Below, piece after piece: positions 43,963-54,012 of a stretch of 64,000 bases of DNA (position 1 is its first letter; each line of letters begins with the position of its first letter). Position numbers and translations under genes: made by a program. A model generated the notes under the pieces. That model was not told where the DNA came from and searched no databases. It saw nothing but the letters and a program-made list of their open reading frames with translations. The stretch comes from Coriobacteriia bacterium. GTDB lineage: Bacteria > Actinomycetota > Coriobacteriia > Coriobacteriales > Eggerthellaceae. Location of the stretch: assembly GCA_030537355.1 (NCBI GenBank), contig JAUNNF010000007.1:53971-117970 (forward strand), given 5' to 3'.

Positions 43963-45402
43963 ATGGATGATAAAAAAACTAAAATTCTTGCTGTAACATC
44001 TTGCCCTTTTGGGATATCGCATACTTATATAGCTGCTGAGAAGCTGAAAGTTGCTGCTGAAAAATACGATTGTAAAATTAAAGTTGAAACAAGAGGTTCT
44101 ATTGGTACTGAAAATGTAATAACGGATTCTGAAATTAAAGATGCAGACTTTGTGATTATTGCAGCTGATACAAGAGTACCAATTGATAGATTTCATGGTA
44201 AAAAACTAATAGAGGTTCCTGTTAAAGATGGAGTTAATAAATCAGAAGAGCTTATAGAGCGTGCATTAGCAGGAGATGGTGAAGTCTTTATTGCAAAATA
44301 TGAAAAGCCAGCAAAATCAGAAGAGAAAAAAAATGTAGGACATCATATATACAAGCATTTAATGACTGGCGTGTCTTACATGTTGCCTTTTGTAGTTGGA
44401 GGTGGGCTCTTAGTTGCTTTCGGCTATTTAATTGATAGTTTAGCTTTTGATTTAAATAATATTCCTGATTATTTAATTCAGCAGTTTGGTTCTGCAGAGG
44501 CTGTAAAGGATAATTTTGGTAGCCTAACACAAGCTTCAAACTTTTTGCAATCTATTGGAAATCTGGCCTTTGGTTTAGTGCTTCCTATTCTTGCTGGTTT
44601 TATTGCTTTGAGTATTGCTGATAGGCCAGCTCTTTTAGTAGGTATTGTTGGTGGATTAATTGCTTCTAATGGAGAGTCTGGATTTTTGGGTGCTATGGCT
44701 GCTGGATTTATTGCTGGTTATATAACAAGATTTTTAATATGGGCTTTTAAAAGATTACCTAATTTGTTAGCTGGCCTTAAACCTGTGTTTATCTATCCTG
44801 TACTCGGTATTTTGCTAATAGGTATTATTATGACTTTAATTATAGAGCCTTCTGTAGGAATGGTTAATACTGCATTAAGCGATGCACTTGTTTCTATGAG
44901 CGGCATTAGTTCTATATTACTTGGTTTTATTATTGCAGGAATGATGGGAATTGATATGGGTGGCCCATTTAATAAAGCAGCTTATTTATTTGGTACAGCT
45001 TCTCTTGCTTCTGGTAATTATACTATTATGGCTGCTGTTATGATAGGTGGTATGATTCCACCATGTGGAATTGCCTTAGCTGCATTATTATTTAAAAACA
45101 AATTTACGAACAATGAAAAAAAATCTGCTCCAGCTGCTTTTATTATGGGCTTGTCCTTTATTACTGAAGGTGCAATTCCTTATGCTGCAGTAGATCCTCT
45201 CAGAGTGATTCCTGCTTGTATTGCTGGCTCTGCTATAGCAGGAGCTATATCTATGGCTTTCGAATGTACATTAATTGCTCCTCATGGAGGTATTTTTGTA
45301 TTTCCAGTTGTTAATAATTCGCCAATGTATATAGTTGCGCTAGCTGCAGGCACTATTGTTACAGCTTTAATGCTTGGATTGCTTAAGAAAAAAATTAAAT
45401 AG
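43963..45402 (+). CDS. PTS EIIBC permease, fructose family
   Basis: Sugar uptake and phosphorylation. Residues 1-100 are IIB-Fru with C14 in VTSCPFGISHTYIAAEKL (family consensus TACPTGIAHTYMAAE). IIC follows from about 125 with about 9 helices and the Gly/Pro-rich GGMIPPCGIALAALLF and ITEGAIPYAAVDPLRVIP. There is no IIA domain in this protein or its neighbours. 479 aa. Its 3' end overlaps rnhA by 8 bp. Confidence 0.93.
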   Translation: MDDKKTKILAVTSCPFGISHTYIAAEKLKVAAEKYDCKIKVETRGSIGTENVITDSEIKDADFVIIAADTRVPIDRFHGKKLIEVPVKDGVNKSEELIERALAGDGEVFIAKYEKPAKSEEKKNVGHHIYKHLMTGVSYMLPFVVGGGLLVAFGYLIDSLAFDLNNIPDYLIQQFGSAEAVKDNFGSLTQASNFLQSIGNLAFGLVLPILAGFIALSIADRPALLVGIVGGLIASNGESGFLGAMAAGFIAGYITRFLIWAFKRLPNLLAGLKPVFIYPVLGILLIGIIMTLIIEPSVGMVNTALSDALVSMSGISSILLGFIIAGMMGIDMGGPFNKAAYLFGTASLASGNYTIMAAVMIGGMIPPCGIALAALLFKNKFTNNEKKSAPAAFIMGLSFITEGAIPYAAVDPLRVIPACIAGSAIAGAISMAFECTLIAPHGGIFVFPVVNNSPMYIVALAAGTIVTALMLGLLKKKIK

Positions 45403-45805
45403 CGTTAGTAGCCAATTCGTCGCATCTATTATTGTATTCGTTGTCTGCATGACCGCGGACCCAAATAAATTTGTATTTATGTGGTTCTAATTGAGATAAG
45501 AGTTTTTGCCACAAGTCAACGTTTTTAACTTTCTTCCAGTTTTTCTTTATCCAGTTGTCAATCCAATGTTCTGTAAATGCTTTGCATACATATTGCGAGT
45601 CAGAGTAGATGTCAACTTCACAAGCTTCTTTTAAGCATTTTAGTCCTTCAATTACAGCTGTAATTTCCATGCGGTTGTTTGTAGTATTAGGCTCGCTACC
45701 ACTACCTTCTTTTTTGTGATCTCCATAGATAAGAACAAATCCATAACCGCCTGGGCCTGGATTACCGCTGCATGCACCATCTGTATATAATTTGACATTT
45801 TTCAT
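45395..45805 (-). CDS. rnhA: Ribonuclease HI
   Basis: Degrades RNA in RNA-DNA hybrids. 136 aa; the DEDD metal residues are at D9 (LYTDGACSGNPGPGG), E in NNRMEITAVIEGL, D in DIYSDSQYV and D near the C-terminus in CDELA, with WVRGHADNEYNNRCDELA intact. The start overlaps the murJ stop by 4 nt. Confidence 0.95.
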   Translation of the reverse strand: MKNVKLYTDGACSGNPGPGGYGFVLIYGDHKKEGSGSEPNTTNNRMEITAVIEGLKCLKEACEVDIYSDSQYVCKAFTEHWIDNWIKKNWKKVKNVDLWQKLLSQLEPHKYKFIWVRGHADNEYNNRCDELATNAI

Positions 45806-47370
45806 CGTTTAAAAATCTTTCTCATAAGCATTTTAATTTCAGGTATCTGGAATAGCCAACACAATAAAAATGTTGCGATGAGTCCTGCACCGCCTGCTAC
45901 TATTAATATTAAAAGTCCATTTAATATACTGACATTTCCTGTGTCAATAAAGTTTGAAATAAACATGCTTACTGTACACCCTATAATAGAAGCAAAAAGA
46001 ACACGTATTGCCCTCCATACGATTTCAGCTATATTGAATTTACCAATTTTTGTTTTCAAAATTATGAGTAATACTATGCAACATAGAACATAATAGACAA
46101 GGTCTGCAATTGGAATTCCATACAGACCAATAGAGTTAGGTGTGCATAAAATCCAGTATAAGAAACATTGGAGGATAACAGCTAAACAACTGACTAATGC
46201 AAATGTTCCAAACTTTTTGATTGCGGCAAAAACATTATATAAGTACATAATAACTGAGTAGAATGGTAAGCTGATTACCCATACCTGTAAAATTGATGCT
46301 ACAAGTTTAACGTCATCAGTATTAAACTGTCCAGCACGGAACAGTGACATTAATGGATTTGCCAACATAAACATAAGCATTGCTAATGGAATAATTAAAA
46401 GCAATGTTGATGAAAGACCGATGTTAACTTGTCCTCGAAGACGCTTGATATCATTTTTTGCTGAAGCCTCACTCATTTCTGTGAACATAGTGCGAGATAA
46501 TGAGACTGCTATAACACCATATGGAAGTTGATACCATGTCCAAGCATAGAGTATAGTAGATGGCCCAATCTCGCCTACTTGTAGAGAAAAAGCATTTCTA
46601 CAAGTGAATGCAATTAGCATTCCAACAATGTAAATAAAAGTAGGTATTGCAATTTTTAAAGCTGCAAAAAGTGCAGGATCTTTTAAAGAGAATATTGGTT
46701 CCCATTTGAAACCACTTCTAATAAGCGATGGTATTTGCATTATACATTGAACAACAACGCCCAAAGTTGTTCCAATAGCCAGTACAATAAGAGCAGTATT
46801 AGCATCAGTTGGCGCTATTATGGCATAAGCCATAAACGATGCAATTACAACTATGTTGTTGATAGCTGGTGCAAAGGCTGGCATGAAATAGACTAGCTCG
46901 CCATTTAACACAGCTGTAAGTACACCACTAATTCCATAAAACAATATTTGAAATGCAAAAATTCTAAAGAATAAAATTGCTGTTTCTGTAACATGAGCAG
47001 TATTTCCAACAGTAAATGTTTGTGTAGCTATTACTGCTGGGGCAAATATTGTTGCAAGTATCGAGAGAACTCCTAAAACAACAATAGTGAGATTTAAGAT
47101 ATTGCAAGCAAATTTATTGCCACCAGATTTGCCATGCTTTTCTTTCTCAAGCATAAAAATTGGGATAAAGGCCGCACCTAAAAGACCTCCGGCAACAAGA
47201 TCAAATATAACGTTTGGCATGTTGTTTGCAACTTGATAAGCAGATGTTATAACGGTGTTTCCAAGAGCAAATGCCATCATCCACGTACGAAGGAGGCCTG
47301 TAATTCTACTGCTTAATGTAGCTGCTGCCATAGCAGCAGTGCTTTTGGCAATGTTGCGTGTTTTCGTCAT
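45802..47370 (-). CDS. murJ: Lipid II flippase MurJ
   Basis: Moves lipid II across the membrane for peptidoglycan synthesis (MOP superfamily). 522 aa, 14 predicted helices; N-terminal TAAMAAATLSSRITGLLRTW and FDLVAGGLLGAAFIPIFM are typical. The ATG at 47370 lies 7 nt after a -10 box with no SD. It is divergent from the M23 peptidase gene, another wall gene, 53 bp away. Confidence 0.93.
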   Translation of the reverse strand: MTKTRNIAKSTAAMAAATLSSRITGLLRTWMMAFALGNTVITSAYQVANNMPNVIFDLVAGGLLGAAFIPIFMLEKEKHGKSGGNKFACNILNLTIVVLGVLSILATIFAPAVIATQTFTVGNTAHVTETAILFFRIFAFQILFYGISGVLTAVLNGELVYFMPAFAPAINNIVVIASFMAYAIIAPTDANTALIVLAIGTTLGVVVQCIMQIPSLIRSGFKWEPIFSLKDPALFAALKIAIPTFIYIVGMLIAFTCRNAFSLQVGEIGPSTILYAWTWYQLPYGVIAVSLSRTMFTEMSEASAKNDIKRLRGQVNIGLSSTLLLIIPLAMLMFMLANPLMSLFRAGQFNTDDVKLVASILQVWVISLPFYSVIMYLYNVFAAIKKFGTFALVSCLAVILQCFLYWILCTPNSIGLYGIPIADLVYYVLCCIVLLIILKTKIGKFNIAEIVWRAIRVLFASIIGCTVSMFISNFIDTGNVSILNGLLILIVAGGAGLIATFLLCWLFQIPEIKMLMRKIFKR

Positions 47371-47377
47371 AATGCAT

Positions 47378-47383
47378 ATTTTA
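47378..47383 (-). promoter_or_regulatory. -10 box of leaderless murJ
   Basis: TAAAAT on the minus strand, 7 nt before the ATG; no SD. Confidence 0.55.
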
Positions 47384-47406
47384 GCGTAATTTTAGGTGAT
47401 TTTGTA

Positions 47407-47412
47407 TATAAT
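47407..47412 (+). promoter_or_regulatory. -10 box of the M23 peptidase gene
   Basis: TATAAT, 11 nt before the ATG; the leader would be only about five nucleotides and has no SD. Confidence 0.5.
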
Positions 47413-47423
47413 AAATATGCCGT

Positions 47424-48464
47424 ATGGATGTTACAAAACGTATATATAGTGTAGTTGTGATTATTGCTCTTGTTGTTTTTTTTATCCCAAGAATTGCTTA
47501 TGCTGAAACTCCAAGCGAATCTCTTCAAAATCAAATTAATAATTTAAATACGAGAATTCAACAAAATCAAGATATGCAAAATACTATTCAAAACAAGATG
47601 GCTCATTTTGCAAACGAGAAAGATTCTACTGCTCAAGAAAAATCTGAGGCTCAAGATAGATGGGATAAGGTATATAAAGAATTTGAAAATGACCGTCCAG
47701 AAGTCGAGGAAGCTGTTAAAAATAACTATGCTTTGTTCTTTGCTAAAGACTTTATTAAAGATGTTATTGGTAGCGAGGTTGTGGCAGATGCTTTATTTCG
47801 TTGGAACTTATTAATGCTTTTTGCTGATAATGAGCATAAACTCTTACATGATAAAATTGAATATTATTATAATGAATATGATGAATATAATAAGGTGGTT
47901 AATAAAGATAAGTTAGCAAATGAACAATATAATAAAGCAATAACAGACAAGGCTAATCTAGAATCAGAAGCCCAAAATTTAAACAATGAGCTAGCATTGA
48001 AGACAAAATTGCAACCTCAGATTGTTGATATAGAATCAAAATATGGAGAAGCTTGTGCTGCTTGGATTGTTGCTCATGGAATGTTTTCTCATCCGTGTCC
48101 AAATGCAAAACTATCTTCTCTTTTTGATGAAGTAAGAAAAGGGAAACTTCATAAAGGTATAGATTTTTCTGCATCAGAAGGAACCGATATTTTTTGTGCA
48201 TATGATGGTCGTGTAACAGAAACTAATCATATAGATCGAGATAGTGGTGGACGTGGTTTTTATGTTAAGGTTGAACACGCAGATGGGCTTGTTACTATTT
48301 ATATGCATTGTTCTGAAATATGTGTTAATGTTGGTGATGAAGTAAAAAAAGGTCAAAAACTAGCTTTGGTTGGATCTACTGGTGATTCAACAGGTCCACA
48401 CTTACATTTTCAAACCGAAATTGATGGCAATCCAGTTAATGGAATTGCTTTTTTACAGAGCTAA
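47424..48464 (+). CDS. Secreted M23 family metallopeptidase with coiled coil
   Basis: 346 aa. Signal peptide (residues 7-28, ending IAYAE), then a long coiled coil (about 30-210) like EnvC or PcsB, then an M23 LytM domain: HKGIDFSASEG (Zn ligands H243, D247) and GPHLHFQTEIDG (HxH). All metal ligands are present, so it can be an active peptidoglycan endopeptidase. Its 3' end overlaps gltX by 12 bp. Confidence 0.92.
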   Translation: MDVTKRIYSVVVIIALVVFFIPRIAYAETPSESLQNQINNLNTRIQQNQDMQNTIQNKMAHFANEKDSTAQEKSEAQDRWDKVYKEFENDRPEVEEAVKNNYALFFAKDFIKDVIGSEVVADALFRWNLLMLFADNEHKLLHDKIEYYYNEYDEYNKVVNKDKLANEQYNKAITDKANLESEAQNLNNELALKTKLQPQIVDIESKYGEACAAWIVAHGMFSHPCPNAKLSSLFDEVRKGKLHKGIDFSASEGTDIFCAYDGRVTETNHIDRDSGGRGFYVKVEHADGLVTIYMHCSEICVNVGDEVKKGQKLALVGSTGDSTGPHLHFQTEIDGNPVNGIAFLQS

Positions 48465-49847
48465 ATCAATTGCATAGTCAATTCTTGCGAGAACATCCTC
48501 ACGCTTCATTAATACTATACTTTCAAACAAAGGTGGACTAACCATATTTCCACATACAGCTACGCGAAGAGGCTGGAAGAACTTTCTTGGTTTAATGGCG
48601 AGTTTTTCGCATAGAGTTTGGCATGCATTTTGAAGTGAATCTATGTCCCAGTCTTTATTTGCTATAACCTCTCTAGCAGCTGCCAGTGCTTCTTTAGCAC
48701 CTTCTTTTTTTAATACCTTATTCGTAGATTTTTCATCTAAGTGAAGTTCTGGACCCCATGAGAGGAATCCGAGTTTTTCTGGTATGTCTTCGAATTTCTC
48801 GACACGTTCTATAATTAGAGGAGCAGCCTTCCATGCATCTGGGCTTACTGAATCAAACCATGGTTTTGCGCGTTTTACAAACTCATCAATACCCATCTCT
48901 CTTATATATACGCCATTCATCCAATTGAGTTTTGTCTCATCAAAGATAGCATCTTTCTTAGTGATGCGGTCTAGACTGAATTCTTTGCATAAAACATCCT
49001 TAGGTATTATTGTAGTTTTGTCGTCTAGGCTCCAACCTAAGAGAGCTAGGTAATTAACGAGCGCTTCTGGAAGATAGCCCCGGTCTCTATATTCTTCAAC
49101 GCTTGTTGAACCATGACGTTTTGAAAGTTTTTTGCCATCAGGACCTAGGATCATAGATAGGTGAGCAAAAGTTGGAATATCTCTGTCTAAGAGTTCGTAA
49201 ATAAGGATTTGTCTTGGAGTGTTTGATAAGTGATCGTCTCCACGAACAACGTGTGTAATTTCCATGTCTGAATCATCTACAACTACAGCAAAGTTGTATG
49301 TTGGTACACCATCTGGGCGGACAAGAACAAGATCATCCATAACATCAATTGGAAAACTCATATGTCCATAAACTGCATCGTCAAATTCAATGTTGTCATG
49401 TTCTAATGGAACTTTGAGACGCCATACATGAGATTCACCACTTTCGATACGAGCTTTTGCTTCATCAATAGGAATATCTCTACATGTTCTATCATAACCT
49501 GACTTATTTCCTGCTTCGCGCTTAGCTTGAATTTCTTCTTTTGTGCAGAAGCATGGATATGCAGCACCTTTATCTATTAGATAGTTTAGAGCTTTTTCGT
49601 ATTTCTCTAAGCGTTGCATTTGAAAGAATGGGCCTTCGTCCCAATCAAGCCCTAACCATTTCATGGCGCGGAGAATGATTTGTGTGTTTTCTTCTGTCGA
49701 GCGTTCTGGATCAGTGTCTTCAATACGCAGTATAAAATCACCACCTTGAGCTCTGGCAAATGCCCAGTTGTCAATAGCAGTACGTGCTCCTCCGATGTGA
49801 AGCATTCCTGTTGGTGATGGTGCAAATCTTACTCTTACTTTACTCAT
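48453..49847 (-). CDS. gltX: Glutamate--tRNA ligase
   Basis: Charges tRNA(Glu). 464 aa from the ATG at 49847 ([14 protein letters not shown]); an upstream frame lies in the DUF1461 gene. HIGH-type motif SPTGMLHIGGARTA, and KMSKS-type KKLSKRHGST. Class I synthetase with an anticodon-binding helical C-terminus. Overlaps the DUF1461 stop by 4 nt. Confidence 0.96.
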   Translation of the reverse strand: MSKVRVRFAPSPTGMLHIGGARTAIDNWAFARAQGGDFILRIEDTDPERSTEENTQIILRAMKWLGLDWDEGPFFQMQRLEKYEKALNYLIDKGAAYPCFCTKEEIQAKREAGNKSGYDRTCRDIPIDEAKARIESGESHVWRLKVPLEHDNIEFDDAVYGHMSFPIDVMDDLVLVRPDGVPTYNFAVVVDDSDMEITHVVRGDDHLSNTPRQILIYELLDRDIPTFAHLSMILGPDGKKLSKRHGSTSVEEYRDRGYLPEALVNYLALLGWSLDDKTTIIPKDVLCKEFSLDRITKKDAIFDETKLNWMNGVYIREMGIDEFVKRAKPWFDSVSPDAWKAAPLIIERVEKFEDIPEKLGFLSWGPELHLDEKSTNKVLKKEGAKEALAAAREVIANKDWDIDSLQNACQTLCEKLAIKPRKFFQPLRVAVCGNMVSPPLFESIVLMKREDVLARIDYAIDLAL

Positions 49848-50554
49848 TTTACAATCTTTCCTACTATGATCAATATTAGTGATGCTATTAAAGATGTACC
49901 TACACATATGCTAGCCATGCCGACCCAAAATGCTGTTGGATACATGCATATCATTAGTGAGTTTTCACTGAACAGCCATGTTCCACCTTTAAAGAATAGT
50001 GAATGCAACCAGTTGAACATGGAGTTAAAATCTATGATAGCCCAAACACCTAATATAATTAATATTGCGAGTATTAGAAGTCCAGACCACATAAGTGCTC
50101 GTCCAAATGCAGAACGTCCACAAAATATAAAAATAAGGACCAAGAATATAATTGCTCCAACTCCGCATATTGTAAATGCAATTTTGACATTTGCAAACAA
50201 ATCTCTGACGTCTTGGAGGTGAGATATATTTTTAGAGTCAAGTGAATATTGTTCATCAACGGCTGCAAAATCGGCACCCTCATTATTTGCATATTGAGTG
50301 TTTGCTTCTTTATTTATTTGTTCAATGGTGCCATACAAATCATTACGTTCTGTTTCCGAAGCAACAAAAGCTCTAGTTTTGTTAGCCATATTTACTAGTT
50401 GATCGCGATTAAACTTGGCAATGTCAACTGTAGCTGTAGCACGGCTTAAATTATCAGTGATTGCTGGAACATTTATACATAACATTACCCCAGAGGATAG
50501 GATGCATGTACATAAACAGCAAATTGATAATAATGTTAATAAAATTTGTTTCAT
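49844..50554 (-). CDS. DUF1461 family integral membrane protein
   Basis: 236 aa with about five transmembrane helices: N-terminal helix, an extracytoplasmic loop of about 90 residues ([10 protein letters not shown] typical of the family), then a membrane bundle with [19 protein letters not shown] and [13 protein letters not shown], matching the conserved DUF1461 pattern. Start is the ATG at 50554, 7 nt after a -10 box. Function unknown. Its promoter overlaps that of metK. Confidence 0.8.
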   Translation of the reverse strand: MKQILLTLLSICCLCTCILSSGVMLCINVPAITDNLSRATATVDIAKFNRDQLVNMANKTRAFVASETERNDLYGTIEQINKEANTQYANNEGADFAAVDEQYSLDSKNISHLQDVRDLFANVKIAFTICGVGAIIFLVLIFIFCGRSAFGRALMWSGLLILAILIILGVWAIIDFNSMFNWLHSLFFKGGTWLFSENSLMICMYPTAFWVGMASICVGTSLIASLILIIVGKIVK

Positions 50555-50561
50555 GTGTTGT

Positions 50562-50569
50562 AGTATAAT
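50562..50569. promoter_or_regulatory. Overlapping divergent -10 boxes, DUF1461 and metK
   Basis: The 8 bp AGTATAAT contains TATAAT (50564-50569) for metK on the plus strand and TATACT (50562-50567) for the DUF1461 gene on the minus strand. Both starts are within 10 nt, so the two transcripts begin almost back to back and should compete for polymerase. Confidence 0.6.
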
Positions 50570-50579
50570 GCAAACCACT

Positions 50580-51800
50580 ATGAAAAGCACAAGTTATTTA
50601 CATACTTCAGAATCTGTCACAGAAGGTCATCCCGACAAAATTTGTGATCAAATTTCTGATGCAGTTTTAGACGAGCTATTAATTCGAGAGGCTCAATTGG
50701 AAAAACAAGGTTTTAGTGACGAAAATGGCGAGGCTAGGTTAGACTCTGTTCGTTGTGCAGTCGAGACTCTTGTATCCACTGGTCTTGTAATGCTAACAGG
50801 TGAGGTTAGAACTCAAGGTTATGTTGATATGCCTGTTATTGCAAGAAATGTCATTAGAGATATTGGATATACACGTGCTAAATATGGATTTGATGCTGAT
50901 ACTTGTAGTGTATTAAACACTGTTCATGAGCAAAGTCCGGATATTGCTATGGGAGTGGATCGGGATGATGCCGAGGATAAGTATGATAAAGTTGGCGCTG
51001 GTGACCAAGGGATTATTTTTGGTTATGCATGCAATGAAACTTCTACCTTGATGCCTATGCCAATTCATTTAGCTCATAGGCTTTCTGAAAGATTAACTGA
51101 AGTACGTAAAACTGAAAAACTTCCTTATTTGCGTCCAGATGGCAAAACTCAGGTGAGTGTAAGATATGTTGATGGTAAACCTCAATCTGTGGAAACAGTA
51201 GTTATTTCTTCGCAACATTCTGAAAAAGTAAGTGATACGCAATTACGCAAAGACATACTTGCTAATGTCATTAAACCAACATTTGAAAAGTGGGAGATAC
51301 CACTTCAGGATGATGCTGATATTTTTATTAACCCAACAGGAAGATTTGTAATTGGTGGCCCACAGGGTGATAGTGGTCTTACAGGTAGAAAGATTATTGT
51401 AGATACTTATGGTGGTTCTGGGCATCATGGTGGAGGTGCATTCAGTGGTAAGGATCCAACAAAGGTTGACCGTAGTGCTGCTTATATGGCACGATATGTA
51501 GCAAAAAACATAGTGGATGCTGGTCTTGCTGACAAATGTGAACTCCAGATTTCTTATGCAATTGGTGTTGCAAAACCTACAAGCTTGCGTATTAATACTT
51601 TTGGTACAGGTAAAGTAACAGATGATGAAATTTTAACTAAAGTTGATAAAGTTTTTGATTTGCGTCCTGCAGCAATTCAAGAGTCACTTGACTTATGGCG
51701 TCCTATTTATAGGCTTACTTCGAACTATGGACATTTTGGTAGAGAATTGCCTGAGTTTACTTGGGAGATGACTGATAAAGCTAGCGAGCTATCCCACTAA
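50580..51800 (+). CDS. metK: S-adenosylmethionine synthase
   Basis: Makes SAM from methionine and ATP. 406 aa from the ATG at 50580 ([16 protein letters not shown]). Signatures [29 protein letters not shown] and [14 protein letters not shown] are intact. No SD and a -10 box 10 nt away, hence a leader of a few bases. A longer upstream frame overlaps the divergent gene and is not used. No SAM riboswitch is possible in such a short leader. Confidence 0.97.
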   Translation: MKSTSYLHTSESVTEGHPDKICDQISDAVLDELLIREAQLEKQGFSDENGEARLDSVRCAVETLVSTGLVMLTGEVRTQGYVDMPVIARNVIRDIGYTRAKYGFDADTCSVLNTVHEQSPDIAMGVDRDDAEDKYDKVGAGDQGIIFGYACNETSTLMPMPIHLAHRLSERLTEVRKTEKLPYLRPDGKTQVSVRYVDGKPQSVETVVISSQHSEKVSDTQLRKDILANVIKPTFEKWEIPLQDDADIFINPTGRFVIGGPQGDSGLTGRKIIVDTYGGSGHHGGGAFSGKDPTKVDRSAAYMARYVAKNIVDAGLADKCELQISYAIGVAKPTSLRINTFGTGKVTDDEILTKVDKVFDLRPAAIQESLDLWRPIYRLTSNYGHFGRELPEFTWEMTDKASELSH

Positions 51801-52344
51801 AGTAATATCTGTCCTCTTCATCAACGATATTCGTAATTTTAAATTTGTCTTTCCATATTTTGGATTCTTCTTTAGCAGATCTAAGCTGTGTACTAATTTT
51901 TTTTGCGTGATGTTTATGATGATTATTTATTCCTTCTTTACCATCACCATGTGCAACTATAAAAGTACCATTATTTTTGAGTAAATTGTAGACTTTATCT
52001 ATAAGTTTTTTCTTGTCTATTAAATGGGGATATACGTTGTACATAATAATAAGATCATATTTTTTATTAGGACAGTAGTTATAAATACTCGTACAGATGT
52101 AATTTATATTTGGATATTTCTCTTTTGCAATATCAATCATTTTTTGAGATAAGTCAATGCAGTCTAGACTCTTAGCTTCATCTAAATATTTTTCAAGTAT
52201 TCCTGTTCCACAGCCAACGTCTAAGATATCTTTGTTTTTGATGTTTAGATTATTGATTATTTTGACTGGGTCAGAAATAGATGTTTTGTCCCAATCTTTT
52301 GCTTTTTCATTAAAGAAATCTTTTATGTTTTCTTCATTAAACAA
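51781..52344 (-). CDS. Class I SAM-dependent methyltransferase
   Basis: 187 aa; SAM-binding [16 protein letters not shown], acidic D in CIDLS, and [10 protein letters not shown]. The His-rich [12 protein letters not shown] near the C-terminus is unusual. Strongly AT-rich. Its ATG overlaps the ABC ATPase stop by 8 nt, so it is the last member of the ABC importer operon. Substrate unknown; overlap with metK (20 bp, convergent) is by position only. Confidence 0.8.
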   Translation of the reverse strand: MFNEENIKDFFNEKAKDWDKTSISDPVKIINNLNIKNKDILDVGCGTGILEKYLDEAKSLDCIDLSQKMIDIAKEKYPNINYICTSIYNYCPNKKYDLIIMYNVYPHLIDKKKLIDKVYNLLKNNGTFIVAHGDGKEGINNHHKHHAKKISTQLRSAKEESKIWKDKFKITNIVDEEDRYYFSGIAR

Positions 52345-53023
52345 TTATAAATTTCTCTCCATCTTCCTCAAAAATATGTGATTCTAGGCCATAGATTTCT
52401 TTAAGTAATTTTTTAGTAATTATTTTTTTATCTCCCTGTTTAACTATTTCGCCGTCTTTCATAAAGATGAATTCGTCAGCATATTTTATAGCGAGGTTAA
52501 TGTCATGGATTACGCAAAGTACAGTTTTGTTTGATATTTTTATTATGTTAAATATCTCGTGTTGGTTTAATACATCTAAATTATTCGTTGGCTCATCCAT
52601 TAGAAGCACTGGAGTATTTTGAGCAAACGAACGTGCGATACATACTTTTTGGAACTCGCCACCAGAAAGCTCGTTTGTACTTTTGAGAGTTATTCTACTT
52701 AAATTAAATTGTTTCATTGTTTTAGACACAATTTCATGGTCGCGCATACTTGGGCTAAAGGTCATATAGGGTTTTCTGCCTAGCATGACTGTGTCATATA
52801 CGCTGAGTTCATTAGATGTATTGTGTTGAGGCACATAAGCAATGTATTTTGCTCGATCTGCCATTTCAATGTTGTCTATGCAATTAAGCAAAGTTGATTT
52901 TCCACAACCATTACGCCCGAGCACAGCATAAATCTTGTTTTCGTAAAGCTTGAGGTTTATATTTTTTAGCGAGAAATCCTCGTAAGAAAAATTTAAATTT
53001 TGTATGTTTAACATTTCTTTCAT
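52337..53023 (-). CDS. ABC transporter ATP-binding protein (FecE-like)
   Basis: Drives the importer. 228 aa from the ATG at 53023 (ATGA overlap with the permease). Walker A GRNGCGKST (36-44), signature LSGGEFQK, Walker B LLMDEPTNNLD. An upstream in-frame ATG is inside the permease gene and is not used. Confidence 0.94.
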   Translation of the reverse strand: MKEMLNIQNLNFSYEDFSLKNINLKLYENKIYAVLGRNGCGKSTLLNCIDNIEMADRAKYIAYVPQHNTSNELSVYDTVMLGRKPYMTFSPSMRDHEIVSKTMKQFNLSRITLKSTNELSGGEFQKVCIARSFAQNTPVLLMDEPTNNLDVLNQHEIFNIIKISNKTVLCVIHDINLAIKYADEFIFMKDGEIVKQGDKKIITKKLLKEIYGLESHIFEEDGEKFIIV

Positions 53024-54012
53024 TTTTTCTTTAACAGTACATAGATAAATATAGGTGCTCCAATAAATGATGTAATTGCTCCAATAGGAAGAATTGCTCC
53101 AGTCATAATGTTGCTTGATATTATGTCGCTTAAAGTGACAATTGCAGCACCACATAGAGCGCTTGTTGGTATCAAGTATTTATAATTAGCTCCTATAAAC
53201 TTACGCATAACATGGGGAGCGATAAGCCCAATGAAATTTATAGTTCCACAAAATGCTGTAACACATGCAGCGCCTGCAGCAGCAACTATCAAATGCCTTA
53301 TACGTTGGGTTTTAACATTCACTCCTATTGTATGTGCAGTCATATCGCCGCATTCCAATGCATTGAGATTAATTGCATTTAAGATTCCATAAACAATCAT
53401 TATTATAGCAACGATAAATATCATGATAATATCAGGTTTACTACAACTATATACAGAACCAAATGTCCAAAATACAACTTCAGCAACTTTTGTTGAGTCA
53501 GCAAAGTATTCGATAATGGCTACTAGTCCACCGAAAAATATAGACATTGCAATACCTGCTAATATGATGGAAGTAGCATTAATGTTTTTTCTTTTAGAAA
53601 AAGCGAGGATTAGTAATGTTGGCAGTAGGGCGAATATAAATGCAAGAGGTATGACTATAAGACTTGTACCAAATATGATGATTCCAATACAAGCACCACA
53701 GGCAGCTCCTTGTGAGATACCCATTGTGGATGGACTTGCGAGTGGATTGCCAAGCGTACTTTGTAGTATGCAACCGCAGACTCCAAGGACAGCACCAACA
53801 AGTAGGGACGTTAACACATGGGGTAATCTCAAATTTGAGATTATCATTGCAGGGTCTTCGCAGTTAAAAATGTTTATAGGACCCAAAAATAAATTTATTG
53901 TAGCTAGAACAAGTGTAATTAAAATAACGGCAAAAATTATCCAAATATTTTTACGAGATAGGCGTCTATATTCGCCTGATACATCAATGTTTAATTTAAT
54001 TTGCTTTGCCAA
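53020..54012 (-). CDS. FecCD-family ABC permease
   Basis: Membrane subunit of an iron-siderophore, heme or cobalamin type importer. 330 aa, about 9-10 helices; LRLPHVLTSLLVGAVLGVCG and GLIAPHVMRKFIG are family signatures. Starts 17 nt inside the binding protein gene. Confidence 0.93.
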   Translation of the reverse strand: MAKQIKLNIDVSGEYRRLSRKNIWIIFAVILITLVLATINLFLGPINIFNCEDPAMIISNLRLPHVLTSLLVGAVLGVCGCILQSTLGNPLASPSTMGISQGAACGACIGIIIFGTSLIVIPLAFIFALLPTLLILAFSKRKNINATSIILAGIAMSIFFGGLVAIIEYFADSTKVAEVVFWTFGSVYSCSKPDIIMIFIVAIIMIVYGILNAINLNALECGDMTAHTIGVNVKTQRIRHLIVAAAGAACVTAFCGTINFIGLIAPHVMRKFIGANYKYLIPTSALCGAAIVTLSDIISSNIMTGAILPIGAITSFIGAPIFIYVLLKKK

